Part shown: positions 25,571 through 33,705 of the stretch, piece after piece
Numbering within the stretch: the stretch's first letter is position 1
Layout: the number at the start of each line of letters is the position of its first letter
Assembly (NCBI GenBank): GCA_964558115.1
Contig: CAZLCI010000011.1
Location: 1-45,662, forward strand
DNA: 45,662 nt
Direction: 5' to 3'
Origin: UBA3496 sp964558115
Lineage (GTDB): Bacteria; UBA8248
The notes under the pieces: model-generated
The model's input: the letters and a program-made list of their open reading frames with translations, nothing else
Databases searched by the model: none
Told to the model about the DNA's origin: nothing
Position numbers and translations under genes: made by a program

Positions 25571-28500
25571 ATGAAGTTTAAACGTAGATTTACAGAAGAA
25601 AATAAAGATTTTTATTCACAAATTAATTTCATTCCCAGAACATCAAAAATTACAAATCCAGACGGTTCTATCGTTTTTGAGGCTAAAGATGTCATGGTTC
25701 CTGAAAATTGGTCACAAGTTGCGTTAGATATTTTAGCTCAAAAATATTTTCGCAAGGCCGGAGTTCCCGTTTATACAAAAAAACTAAAAGAAAAAGGAAT
25801 TCCTGAATGGCTTCTCAGTTCAATCCCTGATGAAAAATCTATGGACGGAATGAAGGAAAACGAGAAATTCGTTTCAGAAAATGATTCAAGACAAGTTTTT
25901 CATCGTCTAGCCGGATGTTGGTCCTATTGGGGTTGGAAACATAACTATTTTGATACAGAGAAAGATGCTCGAATCTTTTACGAGGAATTATCATTTATTC
26001 TTGCATCACAAATGACAGCTCCGAACTCTCCTCAGTGGTTCAATACTGGATTACATTGGGCCTACGGTATTACAGGACCTGCTCAGGGTCATTCTTTCTG
26101 CTGTCCAGATTCTGGAGAACTAAAAAAATCTACAAATGCTTACGAACATCCACAACCACACGCTTGTTTTATTCAATCAGTTAGCGATGACCTCGTAAAT
26201 GAGGGTGGAATTATGGACTTGTGGACAAGGGAGGCAAGAATTTTCAAATATGGTTCTGGAACAGGTTCTAATTTTTCAAATATTCGTGGATCAGGAGAAT
26301 CCCTTTCAGGTGGAGGACAAAGCTCTGGGTTAATGAGTTTTCTGAAAATTGGGGATCGTTCAGCTGGAGCCATAAAATCAGGTGGGACAACTCGTAGAGC
26401 GGCAAAAATGGTTACCTTAGATATTGACCATCCTGATATTCAAGAATTTATTAATTGGAAAGTTCAAGAAGAACAGAAAGTTGCTGCTCTTGTTTCTGGA
26501 AGTAAACACTGCAATCAGCATATGAATGCAATTATGAATGCATGTAATAAGGAAAAACAAGCTAATCTAAATGGAGAACTATATAATCCAGAGAAAAATC
26601 TAGATCTTTCTCATGCTATTTCTGAGGCAATCAAAGCCTCAGTTCCGTCAAATTATATACAGAGAGCTATACAGTTATCAAAGCAGGGGTACGTAAGTAT
26701 AGAATTCGATGAGTTAGATACAAACTGGGAAGGTGAAGGATACAGTACCGTCTCCGGACAAAACTCGAATAACTCTGTACGAGTAACTGACAAATTCATG
26801 AAAGCTGTAGAAAAAGATTCTTCTTGGGATTTGTTGAATCGTACCAATAAAAAGATTTCAGAAACTCTCAAAGCAAGAGATTTATGGGAAGATATAGGTT
26901 ATGCAGCTTGGTGTTGTGCAGATCCTGGGATCCAATTTGATACAACTATTAATGATTGGCATACCTGTTCTAACGATGGAAAGATAAATGGTTCTAACCC
27001 ATGCTCTGAGTATATGTTTTTAGACGATACAGCCTGTAACTTAGCATCTATGAACCTGATGAAATTTTTAGATGTTGATAAGGGAATTTTCGAAGTTGAT
27101 AATTATGAACATGTAGTTAGGTTATGGACTCTAGTACTCGAAATCTCAGTTCTTATGGCTCAGTTCCCCAGTTCAGAAATTGCTCAAAGATCTTATGATT
27201 ACAGAACTCTAGGCTTAGGATACGCAAATTTAGGAACTATGTTAATGGTAATGGGCATACCTTATGAGTCCGCTGAAGCTCGTGCGTGGTGCTCCTCTAT
27301 TACTTCAATTATGACGGGTTGTTCATATGCAACAAGTGCAGAAATAGCAGGAGAAATTGGACCTTTCAAAAGATACGAACACAATAAAGACAATATGCTT
27401 CGCGTGATAAGAAATCATAGAAGAGTAGCCTATAATTCGCCAAAAAGTGAATATGAAAATATTTCAATTAAACCAGTTGGGATTGACCAGAAAATTTGTC
27501 CGAACTATATGCTGAAGGCAGCGCAAAAATCATGGGATAACGCTTTAAAACTAGGCGAAAAAAATGGGTATAGAAATGCCCAAGTTACTGTCATAGCTCC
27601 AACTGGAACAATAGGTTTAGTGATGGATTGCGATACCACAGGCATTGAGCCAGATTTTGCACTAGTTAAGTTCAAAAAATTAGCAGGGGGTGGGTATTTC
27701 AAAATAATCAATCAGTCCGTTCCTCTTGCATTAAGAAAGTTAGGATATTCCGAAGAAGAAACAAAAGAAATTGTTGCCCACTGCAGGGGAAAAGGAACTA
27801 TAAAAAACGCTCCACATATAAACCCTGAATCTTTAATTGAGAAAGGTTTCACAGATAAAGAAATACAAAAAGTTGAGTCTGATCTTGAAGGAGCATTTGA
27901 AATTCAATATGCATTTAACAAGTATTCTTTGGGAGAAGATTTTTGTAAAGAAAATCTTAAATTAAAAGATGAACAATTAGAAGATTGGGATACTAATCTT
28001 CTTGAACTTATCGGATTTACTCAAGAACAAATACAAGAAGCAAACGATTATGTATGTGGAAAAATGACTATAGAAGATGCTCCTCATTTGAAAGAAGAAC
28101 ATTTATCCGTTTTTGACTGTGCAAATAAGTGTGGGAAAGATGGAAAAAGGTTTATTCCACCAACTGCTCATGTTGAAATGATGGCAGCAGCACAACCTTT
28201 CATATCTGGAGCAATAAGTAAAACAATCAATATGCCTGCAGAAAGCTCTATATCTGAAATTCAAGATATTTACAGAGATTCATGGAAATTAATGACAAAA
28301 GCAATTGCGATTTATAGAGACGGTTCAAAATTAAGTCAACCTCTTTCTTCTCAATCAGAAACAGAACTTCTCAAAAGCTCTGATTCAAAGGAAAGCACAC
28401 CAACAGTATTGGCAAGACAAATCATAAAGAGATATGTATATCAATCTAGAAGAAGAAAATTACCTTCTAGAAGAGCTGGATATACTCAAAAAGCAGTAGT

Positions 28501-29146
28501 AGGTGGACATAAGGTATATCTGCGCACTGGCGAATATGAGGATGGTTCTATAGGTGAAATATTCATAGATATGCATAAAGAAGGGGCTGCATTTAGGAGT
28601 CTTATGAATTGTTTTGCTATTTCTATTTCTCTTGGATTACAACATGGAGTGCCAATTGATGAATTTGTGGATGCTTTTGTATTTACAAGATTTGAGCCAG
28701 GCGGAATGGTTAACGGCAATCCACACATAAAGATGTCAACTTCAATTATCGACTATATCTTCCGTGAACTCGCTATCACCTATCTCGGAAGACATGATCT
28801 TTCTCAAGTGACTCCAGAAGACTTAAGAAGTGATACAATCGGAAGACCCGAAAAAGAGATCCCTGAATTTGATGCTGAAGAAGAAGGAGAAATTGAAACT
28901 CTAGACCCAGAAGGTATATCTATTTCTGCTCCACGTAGCAATAGAGTAGAATTAGATTACGGTATAGATATAGAAAAAGAGGATGCAGTAGATATAATTT
29001 CTTCTGCACAAGGGACAGCTATTCAAGAAGCTAGAGCTAAAGGTTATGAAGGTGAAGCATGTGCAGATTGTGGACAATTCACATTAGTAAGAAATGGCAC
29101 ATGCCTCAAATGTATTACATGTGGCGCAACGAGTGGTTGTTCGTAA
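25571..29146 (+). CDS. nrdJ: Vitamin B12-dependent ribonucleotide reductase (class II)
   Basis: Makes deoxyribonucleotides using an adenosylcobalamin-generated thiyl radical, with or without oxygen. The 1191-residue chain belongs to the long NrdJ type. Features include SPQWFNTGLHWAYG, KYGSGTGSNFSNIRG, the active-site NPCSEYMFLDDTACNLASMN (about residue 475), APTGTIGLVMDCDTTGIEPDF, and a C-terminal cysteine tail with CADCGQF and CLKCITCG thought to relay reducing power. GGAG 6 nt before the ATG is a clear ribosome site. The upstream region carries DnaA-box-like sites and a promoter. It fits the other cobalamin-linked genes. Confidence 0.97.
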   Translation: MKFKRRFTEENKDFYSQINFIPRTSKITNPDGSIVFEAKDVMVPENWSQVALDILAQKYFRKAGVPVYTKKLKEKGIPEWLLSSIPDEKSMDGMKENEKFVSENDSRQVFHRLAGCWSYWGWKHNYFDTEKDARIFYEELSFILASQMTAPNSPQWFNTGLHWAYGITGPAQGHSFCCPDSGELKKSTNAYEHPQPHACFIQSVSDDLVNEGGIMDLWTREARIFKYGSGTGSNFSNIRGSGESLSGGGQSSGLMSFLKIGDRSAGAIKSGGTTRRAAKMVTLDIDHPDIQEFINWKVQEEQKVAALVSGSKHCNQHMNAIMNACNKEKQANLNGELYNPEKNLDLSHAISEAIKASVPSNYIQRAIQLSKQGYVSIEFDELDTNWEGEGYSTVSGQNSNNSVRVTDKFMKAVEKDSSWDLLNRTNKKISETLKARDLWEDIGYAAWCCADPGIQFDTTINDWHTCSNDGKINGSNPCSEYMFLDDTACNLASMNLMKFLDVDKGIFEVDNYEHVVRLWTLVLEISVLMAQFPSSEIAQRSYDYRTLGLGYANLGTMLMVMGIPYESAEARAWCSSITSIMTGCSYATSAEIAGEIGPFKRYEHNKDNMLRVIRNHRRVAYNSPKSEYENISIKPVGIDQKICPNYMLKAAQKSWDNALKLGEKNGYRNAQVTVIAPTGTIGLVMDCDTTGIEPDFALVKFKKLAGGGYFKIINQSVPLALRKLGYSEEETKEIVAHCRGKGTIKNAPHINPESLIEKGFTDKEIQKVESDLEGAFEIQYAFNKYSLGEDFCKENLKLKDEQLEDWDTNLLELIGFTQEQIQEANDYVCGKMTIEDAPHLKEEHLSVFDCANKCGKDGKRFIPPTAHVEMMAAAQPFISGAISKTINMPAESSISEIQDIYRDSWKLMTKAIAIYRDGSKLSQPLSSQSETELLKSSDSKESTPTVLARQIIKRYVYQSRRRKLPSRRAGYTQKAVVGGHKVYLRTGEYEDGSIGEIFIDMHKEGAAFRSLMNCFAISISLGLQHGVPIDEFVDAFVFTRFEPGGMVNGNPHIKMSTSIIDYIFRELAITYLGRHDLSQVTPEDLRSDTIGRPEKEIPEFDAEEEGEIETLDPEGISISAPRSNRVELDYGIDIEKEDAVDIISSAQGTAIQEARAKGYEGEACADCGQFTLVRNGTCLKCITCGATSGCS

Positions 29147-29193
29147 AAAATAAAAAACCTGTCGTTGGGCAAACGGGCGGACTCTGCGACAGG
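29145..29193 (-). terminator. Rho-independent terminator of the 29-35 kb operon
   Basis: On the minus strand CCTGTCG (29193-29187) pairs perfectly with CGACAGG (29164-29158) around a 22-nt loop. It is followed at once by TTTTTTATTTTTT, which reaches back to the nrdJ stop codon. It ends transcription coming from the flavin monooxygenase gene. On the plus strand no T run follows, so nrdJ has no obvious terminator here. Confidence 0.75.
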
Positions 29194-29195
29194 AA

Positions 29196-29239
29196 AAGGG
29201 CCAGATTTACTTTCCTTGGGGGTTAGTTTTCTGGCCCTT
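29196..29239 (-). terminator. First hairpin of a tandem terminator, overlapping the monooxygenase stop
   Basis: On the minus strand AAGGGCCAG (29239-29231) pairs over 9 bp with CTGGCCCTT (29204-29196) around a 26-nt loop, followed by TTTCC. The 5' arm encodes the Lys-Gly-Gln near the end of the flavin monooxygenase, and the 3' arm lies after its stop. It sits directly upstream of the stronger terminator hairpin. Confidence 0.55.
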
Positions 29240-30271
29240 ACCAATTGGCAAAAGAGGCATTACCTCTCTAGAAAACCTCTCAATTTCTTCAAACATAGGG
29301 TGAAACTGTAATAAAAACAGTTCTACACCTTCTTTGTTAAACTCTATCATTCTTTCACAAATTGTATCTGCACTACCTACAAGATCCGCAGCAATTCCAC
29401 CGTTTGAACCAATGCCTTTTGAACGAGAACTTGTCTTTTTATGAATAGCATCTTTATCAACACCCTGTAATTCTTCAGAAACTCCCAATGATTTTATCAA
29501 CCTTTCTAATTCTTCCTCAGCCTCAGAATCTGTTTTTCTACAAATCACAAATGCACTCATCCCGAATTTCAAATCTTTTTTGTAAATTGCATTTTCTTTT
29601 TTCACTCGAGAAATTAAATCTTTCGCTAAAGACAACGGACGACCGTTAAAAAGAAAAACATCGGCCGCTCTTGCAGCCAGATGAATTGCTGCATCCGATT
29701 CTCCACCAAAATATATTGTAGGCCAAGGTTTTCTTACTGGAAGAGGTGAAGTAATTCCTTGATTAATTTTAAAAAAATTTCCATTAAAATCAAATACTTC
29801 TCCTTCCCAAAATTTTTTTAAAATTTCAATCACTTCTGAAGAAATATCATATCTTTTATCATGTTCAGGAAAAGGGATCCCATTCATATCGTGTTCCAAA
29901 CCCCACCATCCTGAAACTATATTAATAGCAAATCGACCTTTACTTATACGATCAAGATTTGCTCCCATCTGAGCCACTAAACCTGGGTGTCTATATGCAC
30001 TTCTACTTGCTACGATCAATTCAATAGAATTTGTGATGGGTGCTAAAGCTGATGCAGTAACCCATGCCTCCAAAATAGGAGCTTCTATTCCCTTTGTACT
30101 ATTTAAACTACGATCTAAGAGCAAAACGCTATGAAAACCAAGAGATTCAGCATATTGAATATACTTTGCATTAAAATCAAAAGTAGCTTCCGTAACAGAA
30201 GATGGTTCTTCTTTTTGCCCTAAAAAGGACCCCCAAACAGGGGCCCAAATTCCAAGTTTAATAGGTGGCAT
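29207..30271 (-). CDS. LLM-class flavin-dependent monooxygenase (SsuD/alkanesulfonate type)
   Basis: A 354-residue luciferase-like protein. Landmarks are IKLGIWAPVWGSF, the AESLGFHSVLLLDR strand, ELIVASRSAYRHPGLVAQMGANLDRISKGRFAINIVSGWW (typical of SsuD-like enzymes), EVFDFNGNFF and WPTIYFGGESDAAIHLAARAADVFLFNGRP. Such enzymes use FMNH2 and oxygen to attack alkanesulfonates, sulfones or heterocycles; the actual substrate is unknown. It is the last gene of the operon, 5 nt after the selenocysteine CMD gene, and ends in tandem terminators. A dedicated flavin reductase is not seen. Confidence 0.87.
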   Translation of the reverse strand: MPPIKLGIWAPVWGSFLGQKEEPSSVTEATFDFNAKYIQYAESLGFHSVLLLDRSLNSTKGIEAPILEAWVTASALAPITNSIELIVASRSAYRHPGLVAQMGANLDRISKGRFAINIVSGWWGLEHDMNGIPFPEHDKRYDISSEVIEILKKFWEGEVFDFNGNFFKINQGITSPLPVRKPWPTIYFGGESDAAIHLAARAADVFLFNGRPLSLAKDLISRVKKENAIYKKDLKFGMSAFVICRKTDSEAEEELERLIKSLGVSEELQGVDKDAIHKKTSSRSKGIGSNGGIAADLVGSADTICERMIEFNKEGVELFLLQFHPMFEEIERFSREVMPLLPIGKGQKTNPQGK

Positions 30272-30276
30272 AAGAA

Positions 30277-30951
30277 CTAAGACTTTTTATCGAAATCTGA
30301 TTCCTGAAATTCTATACGTGAACCAGGAGGTTCAACTACTAAGTGAAGTGCTTCCGCTAAACGACCTGACAAATTCCACATTCCACAAATAAATGTTAGT
30401 TCTACAATCTCACGACTAGAAAAATATTTTTTCATTTCTGAAAAAGAGAGGTCATCACTCTTTGCAGTTAATTTTGTTACGCTGTCTGCCCATCTAATAA
30501 CTGCTTTCTCTTTATCATTAAAGAGAGTCGTTTCTTTCCATTTTTCTCCTTCAAGTAAGGCAATCTGTTCTTCTGTCAGACCTAGAGCTCGACCGAGCTC
30601 AACATTATGTCCTACTCAATTATTACATTCAGTTAACAGCGCAGTTTTGACAATACATAATTCCATATGGCGAATGTAATCTGGATCTGTTTTTAAACGA
30701 TTCGTTCTTAGTTTTTGATCCAACAACATCCAAGCTTCCATTGTAGGGGGTGCATTTGCAAGAAGTTGTAAAAATCTAGGTACAGTACCCCACATTTTTA
30801 AAGACCACTCATAAAGAGGATCTAATTCCTTTTCTAAATCATTCGGGATATTGTCTGGCGATACAAAAGGAATACGTGGAAGTGGACAAGCCATCATTTC
30901 ATCTGTGATGCCAAGATCTTCAGGCAGGTTACTAGAACTATTTATTGTCAT
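30277..30951 (-). CDS. AhpD-like/carboxymuconolactone decarboxylase-family selenoprotein (CxxU, Sec112)
   Basis: An in-frame TGA (30616-30618) splits what is otherwise one 224-residue CMD/AhpD-family protein. Around it the protein reads E97-x11-C109-N-N-U112-V-G-H115, so the second Cys of the CxxC redox site is replaced. The Glu-to-Cys spacing of 12 equals that of Glu118 and Cys130 in mycobacterial AhpD. Family sequence continues after the TGA: ELGRALGLTEEQ, NDKEKAVIRWADSV, and FSSREIVELTFICGMWNLSGRLAEAL. A hairpin with a GGUC loop follows the TGA. GAGGG 8 nt before the ATG at 30951 supports that start; the ATG at 30966 lacks one. It is probably a disulfide or peroxide reductase acting with its operon partners. 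Confidence 0.88.
30585..30600 (-). promoter_or_regulatory. Bacterial SECIS-like hairpin of the CMD selenoprotein
   Basis: On the minus strand GAGCTC-GGTC-GAGCTC gives a perfect 6-bp stem closed by a GGUC tetraloop. It starts 15 nt after the TGA, placing the loop 21 nt downstream. GGUC is also the core of the SelB-bound loop of E. coli fdhF. The geometry is nearly the same as in the peroxiredoxin gene at 16026-16042. Confidence 0.85.
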
Positions 30952-30975
30952 TTCAGAAACCCTCATATTGTTGAA

Positions 30976-33252
30976 TCAAGACACTTTTTCGAGTGAGTCT
31001 ATTGCTTCTTTTAAATTATCAGGTGAAACAGGTATCGAAAAGACAGTAGTTCCTACAGCATCCTGTATAGCATTTCCAATTGCGGCAGCTGTAGCACAAA
31101 TGGGGGGTTCACCAACTCCACGAGCCCCATAAGGAGTTCCCTTTGCAGGATTTTCTAGTAAAAATACTTCGAGTTTTGGCAAATCAAGACTAGTTGGCAA
31201 CAAATAATCGTGTAAACTTTCCCCTGAAAGTTTACCCTCAAGATTTTGTGATAATTCTTCTAATAATGCAATTCCCATACCCTGAATCATTGCTCCTTCA
31301 ATTTGCCCAGCTACTGAAAGAGGATTAATAGCAAATCCAACATCTTGTACACAAACTAAACGTAAAACTTTCACTTCGCCAATTTCTGGGTTTACTGCAA
31401 CTTCAGCAATTTGTGCAGTATAAATAGGACAAGGAGGTGGAGCTTCACTTTCGCCTTCCCCTATTATATATCCAAGGATTTGAGGTGCAGATTTAGCAAC
31501 TGCAGATAAACTAATAGATCTATCTGGGGAAGATTGAACAAAAACAAGACCATTTTCGATTTGCAAGTCATCTGGATTCGCTTCTAATTTAGAAGACGCT
31601 ACTTTAAGAATTTTAGACCGTGCATCTTTAGCGGCTTTCAAAACTGCGGCACCAAGAGAACGTGTAACCATACTACCAGCAGCACGAATTGATTCTGGTG
31701 CAGTGTCAGTATCACCCGAATCAAATCTAACTTTGTCTAGTCCAACACCAAGTTCCTCCGCGGCTAATTGACAAAGAGAAGTGCTTGAACCTGTAAGATT
31801 TACTGAGCCACCAACAAGATGAAAACTTCCATCATCATTTAGACGAATCGTACAACTTGCTGCACCACCTGGACCAGGCCAATATCCAAAAGCTATTCCC
31901 CTTCCAGGCAACCATCCTTCCGAAATAAGTGAAGAATCTATCTCTATTGGAGACCCCCAATCTCCTTCCTCAACCACTTTTTCTAAAACCGCGCTTATGG
32001 ACCCTTCTTTATATTCTCCATCAGAGTATGGACCACCAGAAGGAACAATTTTATCTCCAGGTTGTAATGCATTCTTTCTTCGAAATTCAACAGGATCTAT
32101 TCCGATCTCTCGCGCAACAATATCCGTATGAACTTCCATAGCGTAATGGTATTGAGGTCCACTTGGTGCTCGAACAGGACCTGAAACAGGACCATTAGTA
32201 TAAGTTGTACATGCTTTAATATGAAAATTAGGAATGTTATAAGTTGCTGTAGCAAGAGCCATTTTACTGCTACACTGCATAGGAGCACCATCTGCATATG
32301 CTCCATGTCCCATTGTCACATCTATATCACGTGCAATGATTTCTCCATCCTTGGAAACCCCTGTCTTTATACTTATAACATGAGGATGGCGAGGATTAAC
32401 TGCTCTGTGATCATCTTCACGGCTCATCTCGTAATGGATAGGTCTATTTGTCTTTAAAGCCAATAGAGCAACTATGTGCTCAACTGTGGACCTAATTTTT
32501 GCACCAAAACCACCACCAATTTCTGTTGGAATAACTCTTACTTTAGTATGGGGTAGCTGTAACGCATCACAAACACCATTCCTAATATCATAAGGAGATT
32601 GAGTTGACGTCCAAATGGTAACTTTACCGTCACCACTAGGTTCAACTAAACAAGCATGAGGCTCTATATATGCTGCATGTACATACCCAGTCTGAAAAGT
32701 ATGTTCGAAAATAAAATCTGAATTCTCGAATCCCTCTTCTATATTTCCTATTCCTTTTTCAAATCGTGCAATAACTCTTCCGTCACTCTCAGGTCCAAGA
32801 TTAAGATTTTTCCATTCCTTATGAATAATTGGACCCTCTCCATTCCTTGCATCTAAAGCACTAACAACCGGCTGTAGTACTTTATACTTTATCTCTAAAG
32901 CCTCCGATGCAGCTATAGCAGCTTCACGACTCTCTGCAGCAATTGCAGCAACAGGATCTCCTTCAAATCTCACATATCCATCCTTTGCAAACCATGTTCT
33001 ATCTTTAATAGAACCTCCAAATCTGTTTTTCGGACTATTTTCCCGAGTTAAAACTGCACGAACTCCAGGAATTTGAATAGCTTTACTTACATCAATACTC
33101 AAAACTTTTGCAAATGCGTGTTTACTACCTACAATCATTCCAATTAAGGTTCTAGAACTTGTCTTATCTGCACCAAATCTAGCTGTACCAAGAACCTTGT
33201 CAGAAGCATCTATGCGAGAAAATCCCTTTCCTGCAACTTTATAATCGGACAT
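30976..33252 (-). CDS. Xanthine dehydrogenase-family molybdopterin-binding (large) subunit
   Basis: A molybdenum hydroxylase catalytic subunit of 758 residues. It begins with the a/b hammerhead domain (KVLGTARFGAD ... IPGVRAVLTREN) and continues into the Mo-cofactor domain with EIGGGFGAKI, GPVRAPSGPQYHYAMEVHTD and, near the end, GARGVGEPPICA, whose Glu (about 715) is the catalytic base. The CO dehydrogenase-specific loop is absent, so it is not CoxL. These enzymes hydroxylate carbon of purines, aldehydes or aromatic heterocycles. The usual FAD and 2Fe-2S subunits are not encoded nearby. The ATG at 33252 has GGGGA upstream. MoaD and MoaE at 10.4-11.1 kb fit the cofactor need. Confidence 0.92.
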   Translation of the reverse strand: MSDYKVAGKGFSRIDASDKVLGTARFGADKTSSRTLIGMIVGSKHAFAKVLSIDVSKAIQIPGVRAVLTRENSPKNRFGGSIKDRTWFAKDGYVRFEGDPVAAIAAESREAAIAASEALEIKYKVLQPVVSALDARNGEGPIIHKEWKNLNLGPESDGRVIARFEKGIGNIEEGFENSDFIFEHTFQTGYVHAAYIEPHACLVEPSGDGKVTIWTSTQSPYDIRNGVCDALQLPHTKVRVIPTEIGGGFGAKIRSTVEHIVALLALKTNRPIHYEMSREDDHRAVNPRHPHVISIKTGVSKDGEIIARDIDVTMGHGAYADGAPMQCSSKMALATATYNIPNFHIKACTTYTNGPVSGPVRAPSGPQYHYAMEVHTDIVAREIGIDPVEFRRKNALQPGDKIVPSGGPYSDGEYKEGSISAVLEKVVEEGDWGSPIEIDSSLISEGWLPGRGIAFGYWPGPGGAASCTIRLNDDGSFHLVGGSVNLTGSSTSLCQLAAEELGVGLDKVRFDSGDTDTAPESIRAAGSMVTRSLGAAVLKAAKDARSKILKVASSKLEANPDDLQIENGLVFVQSSPDRSISLSAVAKSAPQILGYIIGEGESEAPPPCPIYTAQIAEVAVNPEIGEVKVLRLVCVQDVGFAINPLSVAGQIEGAMIQGMGIALLEELSQNLEGKLSGESLHDYLLPTSLDLPKLEVFLLENPAKGTPYGARGVGEPPICATAAAIGNAIQDAVGTTVFSIPVSPDNLKEAIDSLEKVS

Positions 33253-33296
33253 AAGAATCCCCAAAAAATTACGTTAAATAAAATTATTTAAAAACA

Positions 33297-33692
33297 TTAA
33301 TCACAATTAGGAGGCTTCACACCATTTATAACACGAACTTTAGTTTTAATGTTACCTCTAACATTAAAATCCCCCTCAATTTTTACCCATTTAGGCTCAC
33401 AACAAATCAAAAAATCATCAAGGATCAGATTTACTACTTCTTCATGGAAATGTTCTTCGTTCCGAAAGCGATTGATATACAATTTCAAAGATTTTAATTC
33501 AACAATTCTTTCTTTAGGAACATATTGAATATAGATTGTAGCAAAATCGGGGAAATTACTGATAGGACATAAACAAGTAAATTCTGGGATTGAAAAAGAA
33601 ATCACATAGTCCCTATTTTCTGAGGGATTATTCACACCTATGAGTTTAGCCTCATCTATCATCTTTGCCCCATATTTCAATTTTTCATTCAT
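33297..33692 (-). CDS. queF: NADPH-dependent 7-cyano-7-deazaguanine reductase (QueF)
   Basis: Reduces preQ0 to preQ1 in queuosine synthesis. At 131 residues it is the short, unimodular (YkvM-like) form. EFTCLCPISNFPDFATIYIQYVP holds the active-site Cys that forms the thioimide and the conserved Asp; ELKSLKLYINRFRNEEHFHEE is the QueF signature with the substrate-binding Glu-His pair. GGAAG precedes the ATG. It sits between the Zn-dehydrogenase (13 nt) and the molybdenum hydroxylase (44 nt), an unexpected setting for a tRNA-modification gene; no queC, D or E is nearby. Confidence 0.93.
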   Translation of the reverse strand: MNEKLKYGAKMIDEAKLIGVNNPSENRDYVISFSIPEFTCLCPISNFPDFATIYIQYVPKERIVELKSLKLYINRFRNEEHFHEEVVNLILDDFLICCEPKWVKIEGDFNVRGNIKTKVRVINGVKPPNCD

Positions 33693-33705
33693 TATACTTC
33701 CTTTT

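Noticed and set aside
30616..30618. UGA reassigned to Trp or Gly (alternative genetic code)
   Set aside because: UGA ends many intact genes here at family-normal length, including recJ, midA, leuB and the cytochrome c peroxidase, and no other conserved gene contains an internal UGA.
30976..33252. Carbon monoxide dehydrogenase large subunit CoxL
   Set aside because: The CoxL active-site loop with its characteristic Cys is absent, and coxM/coxS do not flank the gene.
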